Assembly: GCA_037444725.1 (NCBI GenBank)
Contig: JBBILW010000003.1
Span: 1 to 38,804 of the forward strand
Direction: 5' to 3'
From: CAIKKG01 sp037444725
Lineage (GTDB): Bacteria; Patescibacteriota; Minisyncoccia; UBA6257; GWB1-50-10
DNA length: 38,804 bases
In this document: positions 1-8,285 of the stretch, in pieces
Layout: each line of letters opens with the position of its first letter
How positions within the stretch are numbered: position 1 is the stretch's first letter
The notes under the pieces: model-generated
What the model saw: only the letters and a program-made list of their open reading frames with translations
What the model was told of the DNA's origin: nothing
Databases searched by the model: none
Translations under genes and position numbers: made by a program

Positions 1-2
1 AT

Positions 3-152
3 TACATCGTGCAATGGGTTTTCGCGCCGCTCGCATTTATCATCTTCGGCGCCTTCCCCGCGCTCGACGCACAGACGCGGCTCATGCTGGGAGGAAAATT
101 CAGATTAGGATATTGGAATACGCCGCGTGCCGCGCGCGCGGAACAGAAATAA
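3..152 (+). CDS. C-terminal end of an integral membrane protein (partial)
   Basis: The window opens inside this gene; 49 codons are read in one open frame to a TAA at 150-152. A hydrophobic segment (WVFAPLAFIIFGAFPALDA) is followed by a short basic tail containing TRLMLGGKFRLGYW and ending in RAEQK. This tail type resembles the C-terminus of CPR membrane glycosyltransferases of the GT2 kind, but the catalytic part is outside the window, so the family is only a guess. recO starts 7 nt after the stop, so the two are probably co-transcribed. Confidence 0.6.
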   Translation, partial: YIVQWVFAPLAFIIFGAFPALDAQTRLMLGGKFRLGYWNTPRAARAEQK

Positions 153-159
153 CCGCTTC

Positions 160-702
160 ATGCGAGAATATGTTTCCGATGCGATAGTGTTGGGAATAGA
201 GCCCTCGAGGGAATATGACAGGGCGGTGACATTATTTACGAAAGAGCTCGGCAGAATCCGCGCGCGCGTCACGGGCGGCGCAAAGATTCTTTCCAAGTTC
301 GCGCCGCATCTTGATCCGATGAACCGCGTTCAGGTGCGGTTGGCGCACAAAAAAGGATTTACGCTGACCGATGCGCTCACGGTGAATCGTTTTGCGGCGA
401 TGAAACACGATGCGAACGTATTCGGCGCGGCGCTGCGGATGCTCACGCTCATTGGAGCGCTTGCACCCGAAGCGGAGCCGGATGCGCGTGTGTGGCATGA
501 ACTTGTGCGGGCACTGGAGTGCGGGAAGCCCGACATACAAACGATTGCGTCGCACTTCGGATATGATCTTGACCGCGCGGAATGCGAGCGATGCGGTGCA
601 AGGCCCGCGCCATATTTCGCGTTCGCGACGCACGCGCTACTGTGCGCGAACTGCAGCGTGCGCATTCCGGAAAATGCTCTGCTATTATTAAGTGAGGCAT
701 AA
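160..702 (+). CDS. recO: DNA repair protein RecO
   Basis: RecO loads RecA onto SSB-coated single strands with RecR in the RecFOR pathway. The N-terminus (REYVSDAIVLGIEPSREYDRAVTLFTKELGRIRARV) is the typical RecO OB-fold opening. A zinc site of four cysteines lies at about C142, C145, C162 and C165. The protein has 180 residues, shorter than the usual ~240, mainly because the C-terminal helical part is reduced. A GTG at 127 would add 11 residues that overlap the upstream gene; ATG 160 is preferred because it places the conserved REY..AIVLG at the N-terminus. It is followed by the next gene after 3 nt. Confidence 0.88.
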   Translation: MREYVSDAIVLGIEPSREYDRAVTLFTKELGRIRARVTGGAKILSKFAPHLDPMNRVQVRLAHKKGFTLTDALTVNRFAAMKHDANVFGAALRMLTLIGALAPEAEPDARVWHELVRALECGKPDIQTIASHFGYDLDRAECERCGARPAPYFAFATHALLCANCSVRIPENALLLLSEA

Positions 703-705
703 CAT

Positions 706-2451
706 ATGGCACATAAATCTGACGAAGGTATTCGCAAAGTGATTCTCGGCGTTATCGCATTTTTCGTACTCGTCGTGATAGCATCGGGCGCATTTCTTTT
801 CTACCTCATGTTCGGCGGCGGCTCGCAGAACGTGGAACTCACGTTGACTGTACCCGCGGAAACAATCCGTGGTGTTCCGTTTGATGTGAGCGTGGCCATT
901 TCAAATACGCAGGAGCAGGTGCTGAAAGACGCGACGGTGTACCTTGATCTTCCGAAAGGTGCTGTCTATCTCGGGATAACAGCCGATAAGACGAACGGCG
1001 TTACCGAGGATATCGGTGATGTGGGGGCGGGGAGTATTGCGAAGCGCACCTATAAAGTTATTGCGGTTGATCCGGTGGGATCTAAGGAACCGATTCGTGC
1101 AAGTGTTTCCTATACGGGAAGCGGCCGCTCTCGTTTCAATTTTGAAGACAAGAAGGAGGTTGCGGTTACGGGAGACGGCGTCACGGTCAGCACGAAGATG
1201 CCCGACCAGGTCCTCCGCGGTTCCACGTTCGAGTTCGAAGTGGATTATAAAAACATTTCTCAGTACGACTTCCCTGATTTGGCGCTCAAGGCGAACTATC
1301 CCGACACGTTTCATTTTGAGTCCGCATCGTTCCCGCCCGATGAGGCGGACAGTTACTGGCGCCTTGGTGAGTTGCGCGCGAATTCGGCAGGGAAGCTCCT
1401 TATAAAAGGAACATATATGGGCGCAAGCGACGCGCCGCTTGAGATTCCGGTTGTCATGAATGCACAGTATCTCGGACACGATTATCCGATTGCGGAATCA
1501 TCTTCTTCCGCAGCGTTGGCGCCCTCTCCCGTCTCACTCTCGATTACCGTAAATAATTCGGACGGATATGTGGCGCGCGCAGGCGATAAGCTCACGTTCA
1601 CGATTCATTATGAAAACAAGAGCGGCATCGCGCTTGCGGATGCGGTGTTAACCGCGGCGCTCTCCGGCGACATGATTGATTACAACTCGCTGCAAACGAA
1701 CGCGAGCGTGAATGATATTTCCAAAATGCTCACGTGGAACTCCGCGAACATGCCCGTATTCAAATTGCTCGACGCGGGAGCTTCGGGAGATGTGACCGCA
1801 ACGGTCAGTCTCAAGAATCTTTTTCCGATTGAGCGCGTCGGCAACAAGAATTTCTCGGTGAAGGCGTTTGCGGAATTCAGTTCTCCGTCCGTGCCGTATT
1901 ACATGAAAGCGGGGAAGACAATGGCGGCAGCAAAGAGCGAAACAAAAATCGCAGGGCTTGTAGCACTTGAATCAAGACTCTATTTCCGCGATGCGGACGC
2001 GAACATCGTCAATCTCGGCCCATTCCCTCCGAAGGTGGGCATGCCGACCGAATATACGGTGCACTGGCGCATTCGCAATTTCTCGACCGATTTGAGCAAC
2101 GTGGTGGTACACGCACCGCTTGCGCCCAATGTTATTTTTGCCTCGGCAATAAAGAGCACGACGAGCGCTGTGCCTCAGTATGATTCGTCAACGGGATTGG
2201 TGACATGGAACGTAGGAAAAGTTTCGGCAACGAAAGGGGTGGTAGGCGATCCGGTTGAGGCGGTCTTCAAGGTGCGCGCAATGCCCGCAGCAACGGACGC
2301 GCGCCAATTCATGCAAATCTTGGGCGAATCAGCGCTTACCTCAACCGATGACTTCACGGGGCTTGAACTTGATACGCGCGCAGGAAGCCTTTCGACAGTG
2401 CTCTCCGACGACCCGACGGTCGGCCAGGACGGAGGCCGCGTCATTCCTTAG
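706..2451 (+). CDS. Membrane-anchored surface protein with repeated beta-sandwich (DUF11/CARDB-like) domains
   Basis: The protein has 581 residues. Residues ~10-35 form one transmembrane helix followed by a small GGG linker, leaving a long extracytoplasmic region. That region is built of several beta-sandwich units with recurring phrases such as LTVPAETIRGVPFDVSVAISN, VLRGSTFEFEVDYKNIS, ARAGDKLTFTIHYENKSG and PTEYTVHWRIRNFST. These resemble DUF11/CARDB-type adhesion or cell-surface modules. Each unit has the pattern 'force/flow noun, N-x-S/T, valine-rich strand'. No catalytic motif is seen. It lies 3 nt after recO and probably shares its transcript; a weak GAGG 9 nt upstream may serve as Shine-Dalgarno. 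Likely a surface-exposed structural or adhesive protein; specific role unknown. Confidence 0.7.
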   Translation: MAHKSDEGIRKVILGVIAFFVLVVIASGAFLFYLMFGGGSQNVELTLTVPAETIRGVPFDVSVAISNTQEQVLKDATVYLDLPKGAVYLGITADKTNGVTEDIGDVGAGSIAKRTYKVIAVDPVGSKEPIRASVSYTGSGRSRFNFEDKKEVAVTGDGVTVSTKMPDQVLRGSTFEFEVDYKNISQYDFPDLALKANYPDTFHFESASFPPDEADSYWRLGELRANSAGKLLIKGTYMGASDAPLEIPVVMNAQYLGHDYPIAESSSSAALAPSPVSLSITVNNSDGYVARAGDKLTFTIHYENKSGIALADAVLTAALSGDMIDYNSLQTNASVNDISKMLTWNSANMPVFKLLDAGASGDVTATVSLKNLFPIERVGNKNFSVKAFAEFSSPSVPYYMKAGKTMAAAKSETKIAGLVALESRLYFRDADANIVNLGPFPPKVGMPTEYTVHWRIRNFSTDLSNVVVHAPLAPNVIFASAIKSTTSAVPQYDSSTGLVTWNVGKVSATKGVVGDPVEAVFKVRAMPAATDARQFMQILGESALTSTDDFTGLELDTRAGSLSTVLSDDPTVGQDGGRVIP

Positions 2452-2455
2452 TCGG

Positions 2456-2485
2456 TTGTCAAAGGGTGTTTTTTCAGTGTAAGGT
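2456..2485 (+). promoter_or_regulatory. Promoter for glyS, nearly leaderless
   Basis: TTGTCA (2456-2461), 18 bp spacer, TAAGGT (2480-2485). The glyS ATG begins 8 nt after the -10 box, so transcription should begin at or next to the start codon. No Shine-Dalgarno is present. Confidence 0.5.
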
Positions 2486-2493
2486 ATATCTAC

Positions 2494-3789
2494 ATGGATA
2501 TTTTCGAGACAATAGGCTCGCTTGCGAAACGCAGGGGCTTTATCTTTCCGGGTTCCGACATTTACGGTGGTCTCGCCGGCACGTGGGATTACGGACCCCT
2601 TGGCGCAGAGTTGAAGCGCAATATTAAGAACGAATATTGGAAGACGATGGTACAGCTCCGCAGCGATGTGGTGGGGTTGGATGCTGCTATTATAATGAAC
2701 CCCAAAGTGTGGGAGGCGTCAGGTCATCTTGAATCATTTTCCGATCCGCTTGTGGAGTGCAAGAAATGCCATCACCGTTTTCGTGCGGACCAAGTGGGGC
2801 CGAAGTGCCCCGATTGCGGCGGCGAATTTACCGAGCCGAAAACCTTCAACCTTATGGTGGAGACGTATCTCGGTGTCATCGAGGGGCAGAAACTCAAAAC
2901 ATATTTGCGCGGCGAAATCACCCAGGGTGTGCATGTGAACTTCAAGAATGTGCTTGATTCAACGCGCGTGAAGCTTCCCTTCGGCGTAGCGCAGATCGGC
3001 AAGGCATTCCGCAATGAAATCACGCCGGGAGGTCTTACGTTCCGTTCGCGCGAATTCGAGCAGATGGAGCTCCAGTTTTATGTGAAGCCCGAGGAGGAGT
3101 CCTCAATGGAATGGATGGAGTATTGGAAGAATGAGCGCATGAAGTGGTATCTCTCGCTTGGCATGCGCAAAGAAAACCTCCAGTTCAAGGGCCACGAGCA
3201 GCTGGCGCACTATGCACGCGCGGCATTCGATATCGAATATCATGCGGGTGAGGAATGGAAAGAGATGGAGGGCATCCACCACCGCGGTGACTGGGACGTG
3301 AAGAGGCACCAGGAGTACTCGAAGCAGGACATGACCTATTTCGACGAAGAAACCAAGGAGCGCTACTTACCGTGGATTATCGAAACATCAGGTGGCGTTG
3401 ACCGTGCGACCCTCTTCTTCCTTATGGACGCATATCGCGAGGAAGAGACGAAGCCCGGTGAGACGCGTGTGGTGTTGAAGCTTCATCCGAAGCTTGCACC
3501 TTTCAAGGCAGCAGTCTTCCCCTTGTTACAGAACAAGCCGGAACTCGTGGAACTCGCGGACTCAATATATAAGGACTTAAAGCAGGACTGGATGATTGCG
3601 TGGGACGCACGCGGCAATATCGGTAAGCGTTATCGCACGCAGGATGAGGCAGGAACCCCTTTCTGCTTTACCGTAGACTTCGACAGTTTGGAGAAGAAAG
3701 ACGTTACGGTGCGTGACAGGGACACAATGACCCAGGAGCGCGTGAAGATTGCGGATCTCCGCGACTTCCTGAAGAAGAAGCTTGCCTAA
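2494..3789 (+). CDS. glyS: Glycine--tRNA ligase, alpha2 (eukaryote/archaea-like bacterial) type
   Basis: Charges tRNA-Gly with glycine in the cytoplasm. The class II fold is evident: the N-terminal GFIFPGSDIYGG and WDYGPLG motif 1 region, a motif 2 block (QIGKAFRNEITP..FRSREFEQME), and a motif 3 helix with SGGVDRATLFFL. A zinc cluster is at about C89, C92, C105 and C108. The C-terminal anticodon-binding domain starts near LHPKLAPFKAAVFPL and ends with the sheet DFDSLEKKDVTVRDRDTMTQERV. At 431 residues it is compact for the family (usually ~460). It is monocistronic, with its own promoter and a strong terminator. The cognate tRNA-Gly (GCC) is also in this window at 34586. Confidence 0.96.
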   Translation: MDIFETIGSLAKRRGFIFPGSDIYGGLAGTWDYGPLGAELKRNIKNEYWKTMVQLRSDVVGLDAAIIMNPKVWEASGHLESFSDPLVECKKCHHRFRADQVGPKCPDCGGEFTEPKTFNLMVETYLGVIEGQKLKTYLRGEITQGVHVNFKNVLDSTRVKLPFGVAQIGKAFRNEITPGGLTFRSREFEQMELQFYVKPEEESSMEWMEYWKNERMKWYLSLGMRKENLQFKGHEQLAHYARAAFDIEYHAGEEWKEMEGIHHRGDWDVKRHQEYSKQDMTYFDEETKERYLPWIIETSGGVDRATLFFLMDAYREEETKPGETRVVLKLHPKLAPFKAAVFPLLQNKPELVELADSIYKDLKQDWMIAWDARGNIGKRYRTQDEAGTPFCFTVDFDSLEKKDVTVRDRDTMTQERVKIADLRDFLKKKLA

Positions 3790-3806
3790 ATCTACAGCGT
3801 AGAGCG

Positions 3807-3846
3807 CACAACGGACTGCACAAATCGCAGTCCGTTGTGTTTTTCA
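3807..3846 (+). terminator. Intrinsic terminator of glyS
   Basis: A perfect 13-bp stem (3807-3819 with 3827-3839) with a 7-nt loop, followed directly by TTTTT. One of the strongest terminators in the window. Confidence 0.9.
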
Positions 3847-3864
3847 TAGGCTCCGCGCGGTCAG

Positions 3865-3893
3865 TTGTGAGTTCACGTCCGGCTCTGTATGAT
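3865..3893 (+). promoter_or_regulatory. Promoter giving a leaderless M16 peptidase mRNA
   Basis: TTGTGA (3865-3870), 17 bp, TATGAT (3888-3893), then 6 nt to the ATG at 3900. The expected +1 coincides with the A of the start codon. Confidence 0.7.
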
Positions 3894-3899
3894 AGATTT

Positions 3900-5168
3900 A
3901 TGCAAGAATTTAAACGGTTAGTCTTGAAAAACGGCATGCGCCTTATTCTGGTTCCTGAGAAGCAGAGCCTTGCCACGCTTGTGGCGGTGCTTGTGGAGGC
4001 GGGTTCGAAATACGAAGTGAAGCAGAATAATGGCATCTCGCACTTCTTAGAACACATGTGCTTCAAGGGCACCACGAAACGTCCCGCGCCAATGGATATT
4101 GCGCGCGACCTCGACAGTCTCGGAGCACAGTACAACGCATTCACAAGCCAGGAGTATACGAGCTACTACGTGAAGGCGCGCAATGAAGTGTTCGATGAGT
4201 CGCTCGAAATAATCGCGGATTTATATCTGAATCCTACACTGCAGACGGAGGAGATAGAAAAAGAGAAGGGGGTTATCGCAGGAGAAATAAATATGTACGA
4301 AGACATGCCTCAGCGCAAAGTCTGGGACGTCTTCGGCGAGCTGCTCTACGGCAATCAGCCGGCAGGGTGGAGCATTACTGGCCCCAAAGAAACGGTGAAG
4401 AAATTCAAGCGCGATGATTTCGTTGCGTATCGCTCCCATCACTACGTTGCACAGGCGACGACGCTCGTTATCGCCGGAGGGTTCAACGAAAAGGGAGTTG
4501 TTGAAAAAATCGAGAGAGAATTTTCCGGCCTTCGCCGTTCGGCGAAGGGTACAAAGCTGAAAGTCATCGAAAAACAATCGCGACCCAAGGAGGCTGCATT
4601 CTTCAAAAAATCAGACCAGACGCATTTGGTCTTGGGTTTCCGCGCATTCGATGCGTATGATGAGCGCAAATACGCGCTTCAGGTCCTCTCGGATATCTTG
4701 GGCGGCGGCATGAGCTCGCGTCTCTGGCAGGTTATCCGTGAGGAGATGGGCGCGGCATACTACATCGGCGCGGCACCCGATCTTTACACCGACCACGGCA
4801 TCATCGCGATGTCTGCGGGCGTGCATCACGAAAAAGCAAAGGCGGTGGTGACCGCAGGCCTCAAGGAGTTCGCAAGAATGAAGAACGAGTTGGTTTCGCC
4901 GAAAGAGCTTGCGCGCGCAAAGGACCATCTTATCGGCAACTTCTTCCTCTCGCTTGAAACGTCGGACCAGATGGGCTATTTCTATGGAGGACAGGAGGTC
5001 ATGCATATGAAGCTGAAGGATCCGAAAAAGGTTGCCGCGAAAATAAAAGGAATCACCGCGGAAGATATCCGCGCTGTCGCCCGGGCTCTTTTCGTAAACA
5101 AATCTTTGAACTTCGCAGTGGTAGGCCCGTTCAAGAAGGATTCGTTCGGTAAACTGCTTACGCTTTAA
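3900..5168 (+). CDS. M16 family zinc metallopeptidase
   Basis: A 422-residue M16B-type peptidase (mitochondrial processing peptidase/PqqL relatives). The inverted zinc motif HFLEH is at H48-E51-H52 and the third ligand at about E129 (AGEINMYED), the expected ~76 residues on. The second half (TKLKVIEKQSR to the C-terminus) is the non-catalytic M16_C lobe with the usual R/Y region GMSSRLWQVIREEMGAAYYIGA. No signal peptide is visible, so it is probably cytoplasmic. The open frame could be extended to a GTG at 3837, but that lies inside the glyS terminator; ATG 3900 starts right behind its own promoter. metG follows after 3 nt. A second M16 gene is at 36930. Confidence 0.92.
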   Translation: MQEFKRLVLKNGMRLILVPEKQSLATLVAVLVEAGSKYEVKQNNGISHFLEHMCFKGTTKRPAPMDIARDLDSLGAQYNAFTSQEYTSYYVKARNEVFDESLEIIADLYLNPTLQTEEIEKEKGVIAGEINMYEDMPQRKVWDVFGELLYGNQPAGWSITGPKETVKKFKRDDFVAYRSHHYVAQATTLVIAGGFNEKGVVEKIEREFSGLRRSAKGTKLKVIEKQSRPKEAAFFKKSDQTHLVLGFRAFDAYDERKYALQVLSDILGGGMSSRLWQVIREEMGAAYYIGAAPDLYTDHGIIAMSAGVHHEKAKAVVTAGLKEFARMKNELVSPKELARAKDHLIGNFFLSLETSDQMGYFYGGQEVMHMKLKDPKKVAAKIKGITAEDIRAVARALFVNKSLNFAVVGPFKKDSFGKLLTL

Positions 5169-5171
5169 ACT

Positions 5172-6623
5172 ATGGACTCAAAACACTTCTACATCACAAC
5201 TACATTGCCGTACGTGAACGCTGCGCCGCACATCGGCTTTGCGCTCGAAATCGTGCACGCAGATGTCTTGGCACGGTTCGCCCGTCTTTTAGGGAAGGAA
5301 GTGGTCTTCAATACGGGCACGGACGAGCACGGCATGAAGATTTATGAGAAGGCACGCGAGGAAAAGAAGACACCGCAAGAGTACGTGGACGAATATGCGG
5401 CAAAATTCGATCGCTTGAATTTGGCGCTGAACTTGAGTTACACGAACTTTATCCGTACGACGGACGCGCACCACGTAAAGGCTGCACAGGCGTTCTGGAA
5501 GCGCTGCGACGAGAGCGGAGACATCTATAAGAAGGTGTATAAGGTGAAATATTGCGTGGGGTGCGAACTCGAAAAAACGGACTCGGAACTTGTCGACGGA
5601 AAGTGTCCGATTCATCCGAATCTCACGCTGCAGCAGATTGAAGAAGAGAACTATTTTTTCAAATTCTCAAAATACGAAAAGCCTCTTCTTGCGCTCTATG
5701 AGAAACACCCCGAGTTCGTCGTGCCGGGTTTTCGTTTTAACGAAATTAAGAACTTCGTTGCGAATGGTCTCGCCGATTTCAGCATCTCGCGTCTCAAGGA
5801 AAAGATGCCGTGGGGCATTCCGGTACCGGGTGACGAAAGCCAGGTCATGTATGTGTGGTTTGATGCGCTCATTAACTACATTTCGACACTCGGCTGGCCG
5901 GAAAAAGAAACCGAGTTTACGAATTTTTGGGGAACGGTTGAAAAGCCAAACGCATTGCAGCTCGCGGGCAAGGACAATCTCCGCCAGCAGTCAGCGATGT
6001 GGCAGGCGATGCTTCTCTCGGCGGGCCTTCCTCCCTCAAAACAGATTGTCATTCACGGCTTTATCATGAGTGGGGGAGCCAAGATGTCGAAGAGTGCGGG
6101 CAATGTCATCGACCCATTTGAAGCGGTGGAGCGATACGGCACCGATGCGCTCCGGTATTGGCTGACGCGTGAAATGAACACGTTTGAGGATGGCGACTTC
6201 ACGTGGGAAAAGTTCGCGGAGAGCTACAATAGCGGGCTTGCAAACGGCATTGGTAATCTCACGAGCAGAATTATGAAAATGGCATCGACAAACAGTGTCG
6301 AAGTGTTCCGCGAAATGGATCTTGCGACGCACGAAGAATTTAAATCGTTCCGTGAGCACCTCGCGGTCTACGAAATAAAGAGGGCCGCGGACGAGATTTG
6401 GAAGCTCGTCGGCGCACTCGATAAAAAGATTCAGGAGACCGAGCCTTTCCGTTTGGTAAAGACCGACCCCGACGCTGCAAAAGCAATCATCAAGGAATTG
6501 GTGCGCGAACTCTGGAAAATCGCGTTCATGTTGCAGCCGTTGCTCCCCGAAACGAGCGAGAAGATGCTCGCCATTCTGCGAAATCCGAAAGAGTCATTCT
6601 TACCGCTCTTCCCGAGAATATAA
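5172..6623 (+). CDS. metG: Methionine--tRNA ligase
   Basis: Charges tRNA-Met. Class I signature PHIGFA at residues ~19-24 and KMSKS at K304. A zinc knuckle has C128, C131, C145 and H148, as in the single-zinc MetG2 subfamily. The anticodon-binding helical domain occupies the last ~120 residues, ending in LLPETSEKML. The 483-residue length means there is no C-terminal tRNA-binding (Trbp111-like) domain. It lies 3 nt after the M16 gene with no Shine-Dalgarno, so it is presumably translated from the same transcript. It ends at a bidirectional terminator. Confidence 0.96.
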   Translation: MDSKHFYITTTLPYVNAAPHIGFALEIVHADVLARFARLLGKEVVFNTGTDEHGMKIYEKAREEKKTPQEYVDEYAAKFDRLNLALNLSYTNFIRTTDAHHVKAAQAFWKRCDESGDIYKKVYKVKYCVGCELEKTDSELVDGKCPIHPNLTLQQIEEENYFFKFSKYEKPLLALYEKHPEFVVPGFRFNEIKNFVANGLADFSISRLKEKMPWGIPVPGDESQVMYVWFDALINYISTLGWPEKETEFTNFWGTVEKPNALQLAGKDNLRQQSAMWQAMLLSAGLPPSKQIVIHGFIMSGGAKMSKSAGNVIDPFEAVERYGTDALRYWLTREMNTFEDGDFTWEKFAESYNSGLANGIGNLTSRIMKMASTNSVEVFREMDLATHEEFKSFREHLAVYEIKRAADEIWKLVGALDKKIQETEPFRLVKTDPDAAKAIIKELVRELWKIAFMLQPLLPETSEKMLAILRNPKESFLPLFPRI

Positions 6624-6638
6624 GAATAGAAAGAAAAG

Positions 6639-6669
6639 CCCCCTGCACATGTGTCGTGCAGGGGGTTCG
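6639..6669. terminator. Bidirectional terminator between metG and the HAD gene
   Basis: 10-bp perfect stem (6639-6648 with 6656-6665) and 7-nt loop between convergent genes. On the minus strand it is followed by a T-rich tract; on the plus strand the T run is weak. Confidence 0.75.
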
Positions 6670-6671
6670 TG

Positions 6672-7352
6672 TTACGCGGCAAAGCGCATCTTCATGTCGC
6701 CCTTTGCGAGCGAGAGGAGGAAGCGCTGTACGTCGTGGAAGTGGAGCGCGGTGTAGCTGGGTCGCGCCCCGCGAATGCGCCACGCAGGCTGGTAGCCGTA
6801 GAGCACGCCGATGGTCGTCATGCCGAGCGACTTCGCGGCAACGAGACCGTCGGCGCTGTCATCGACGTACACGCACTTGTGAAGGTCCACATCATAGTGC
6901 GCGAAGGAAAGCAGCTTCTTGCGCTTGTCTCCCGCGTCTGGGCAGATGAGGTCGAATCGATTCTTCAGGTCGAACTGCTTGATGCGACGCAACATGATCT
7001 CCCGGTCCTCGCTCGTCACGATGTGAGCGGGGATGCCCAAGTTCTTCAGGCGGGAGACAGTCTCGTCGACTCGCGGGAAGAGCCGGGGCTTCTCCCAGTA
7101 CTTCTCGAAGAACGCCATGCGAATCTTGTTCACGTCCTCCGCAGTGACGCGCTCCGGCACGCCGTGCTTCCAGTAGAAGGAGCTCATGTAGTCGGAGGAG
7201 ATGTCGTTCTGGTACACCGCGAGCGGCGGTGGCTTCAAACCATACGTCTCGAAGATGAGCTTCACGCTGCGGTAGACGATCCCGAGGTCGTTCAAGACCG
7301 TTCCGTTCCAGTCGAAGATTGCGTCGGTGAGCTGCATCGGCTTCTTGGCCAT
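6672..7352 (-). CDS. HAD-superfamily hydrolase
   Basis: 226 residues. Motif I is FDWNGT (D14 nucleophile). The usual second Asp of DxD is Asn (N16), which is unusual for a phosphatase and leaves its chemistry open. Motif II is the T in IVTSED, motif III a lysine in DKRKK, and motif IV VYVDDSADGLVAA. An alpha-helical cap lies between residues ~20 and 90. The product ends right at the metG terminator. The start at 7352 is set by an AAGAGGAAG Shine-Dalgarno and a TTGCAC-17-TATCAT promoter, making this one of the leader-plus-Shine-Dalgarno cassettes. Substrate unknown; related enzymes hydrolyse phosphoglycolate, nucleotides or sugar phosphates. Confidence 0.85.
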   Translation of the reverse strand: MAKKPMQLTDAIFDWNGTVLNDLGIVYRSVKLIFETYGLKPPPLAVYQNDISSDYMSSFYWKHGVPERVTAEDVNKIRMAFFEKYWEKPRLFPRVDETVSRLKNLGIPAHIVTSEDREIMLRRIKQFDLKNRFDLICPDAGDKRKKLLSFAHYDVDLHKCVYVDDSADGLVAAKSLGMTTIGVLYGYQPAWRIRGARPSYTALHFHDVQRFLLSLAKGDMKMRFAA

Positions 7353-7405
7353 AGCTTCCTCTTGGGAGTTGTGAGGGTTAACTGCCGTGTATATGAGCTG
7401 ACCAT

Positions 7406-7434
7406 ATGATATAGTAGATGTACATAAAGTGCAA
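7406..7434 (-). promoter_or_regulatory. Promoter of the HAD gene
   Basis: On the minus strand TTGCAC (7434-7429), 17 bp, TATCAT (7411-7406), leaving a leader of about 50 nt with an AAGAGGAAG ribosome-binding site. It lies within the intergenic region shared with divergent tatD, whose own promoter must overlap it. Confidence 0.55.
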
Positions 7435-7439
7435 TATTT

Positions 7440-8234
7440 ATGAAATTTGTCCATATCGACGCCCATACCCATGTCCAATTCCCCGCATATGATGCGGATA
7501 GAAGCGAAGTTATTGCGCGTGCAAAAAATGCTGGAATAGCGATGGTAAATGTGGGGGCGGACCTTGCCTCATCGCAGGACGCCGTTCGTGTAGCTCATGA
7601 AAACAAGGAGGGTGTTTTTGCGACTATTGGCCTTCACCCAACGGAAGCGGAAGCCGCAGGCGTGTTCGATTACGAGGTATATAAAGCGCTTGCGCAAGAC
7701 AACAAGGTGGTTGGAATCGGTGAGTGCGGCCTCGACTATTTTCATGTGGAGGGGAATCTCGGAGACGCGAAAATCCGGCAGAAAGAGATATTTTTAAAGC
7801 ATGTCGAACTCGCACGAGAGGTCGGGAAACCGCTCATGATTCATTGCCGCAATGCGATGAGCGACCTTGTTGAGATCCTTAACTCACATAAGGACAAATT
7901 GAACCAAAACCCTGGCATTCTGCACTTCTTTACAGGAACGGCCGACGAGGCAGAAGAGCTCGCGCGATTGGGATTTTACTTCACCTTCGGCGGAGTAATT
8001 ACCTTTTCAAACGATTACAATGCGGCGATTGCGCGTGTGCCGCTCGACCGCATCCTCTCGGAGACTGATGCGCCCTACGTAACCCCCGCTCCAAACCGTG
8101 GAAAGCGCAATGAGCCGCTCTACGTACTTGAGGTAGAGAAACGGCTTGCGGAACTGAGGGGTATATCCGTTGAATCAATGGCGGGGCAGATTATGGAAAA
8201 CGCAGCTCGCGTATTCGGACCCATACTCGGATAA
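7440..8234 (+). CDS. tatD: TatD family metal-dependent deoxyribonuclease
   Basis: 264 residues with all TatD markers: metal ligands HTH at H9/H11, GECGLDY (Glu ligand), MIHCRNA, LHFFTG and SETDAPYVTPAP near the C-terminus. TatD proteins are TIM-barrel 3'-5' exonucleases acting on DNA (and RNA), linked to repair of oxidative damage and tRNA quality control. In many bacteria tatD follows metG; here a minus-strand HAD gene separates them. The start has no Shine-Dalgarno. A possible CTGACC-17-TACATA promoter lies 13 nt upstream. Confidence 0.92.
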   Translation: MKFVHIDAHTHVQFPAYDADRSEVIARAKNAGIAMVNVGADLASSQDAVRVAHENKEGVFATIGLHPTEAEAAGVFDYEVYKALAQDNKVVGIGECGLDYFHVEGNLGDAKIRQKEIFLKHVELAREVGKPLMIHCRNAMSDLVEILNSHKDKLNQNPGILHFFTGTADEAEELARLGFYFTFGGVITFSNDYNAAIARVPLDRILSETDAPYVTPAPNRGKRNEPLYVLEVEKRLAELRGISVESMAGQIMENAARVFGPILG

Positions 8235-8249
8235 TCGGCGTGAGCGCGA

Positions 8250-8279
8250 TTGCCCAATCTTAAAGGCTTGAAGTACAAT
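8250..8279 (+). promoter_or_regulatory. Promoter giving a leaderless leuS mRNA
   Basis: TTGCCC (8250-8255), 18 bp, TACAAT (8274-8279), then exactly 6 nt to ATG 8286. Confidence 0.65.
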
Positions 8280-8285
8280 GGGAAT

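Noticed and set aside
3837..3899. GTG at 3837 as the M16 peptidase start
   Set aside because: It lies inside the glyS terminator and upstream of the gene's own promoter.
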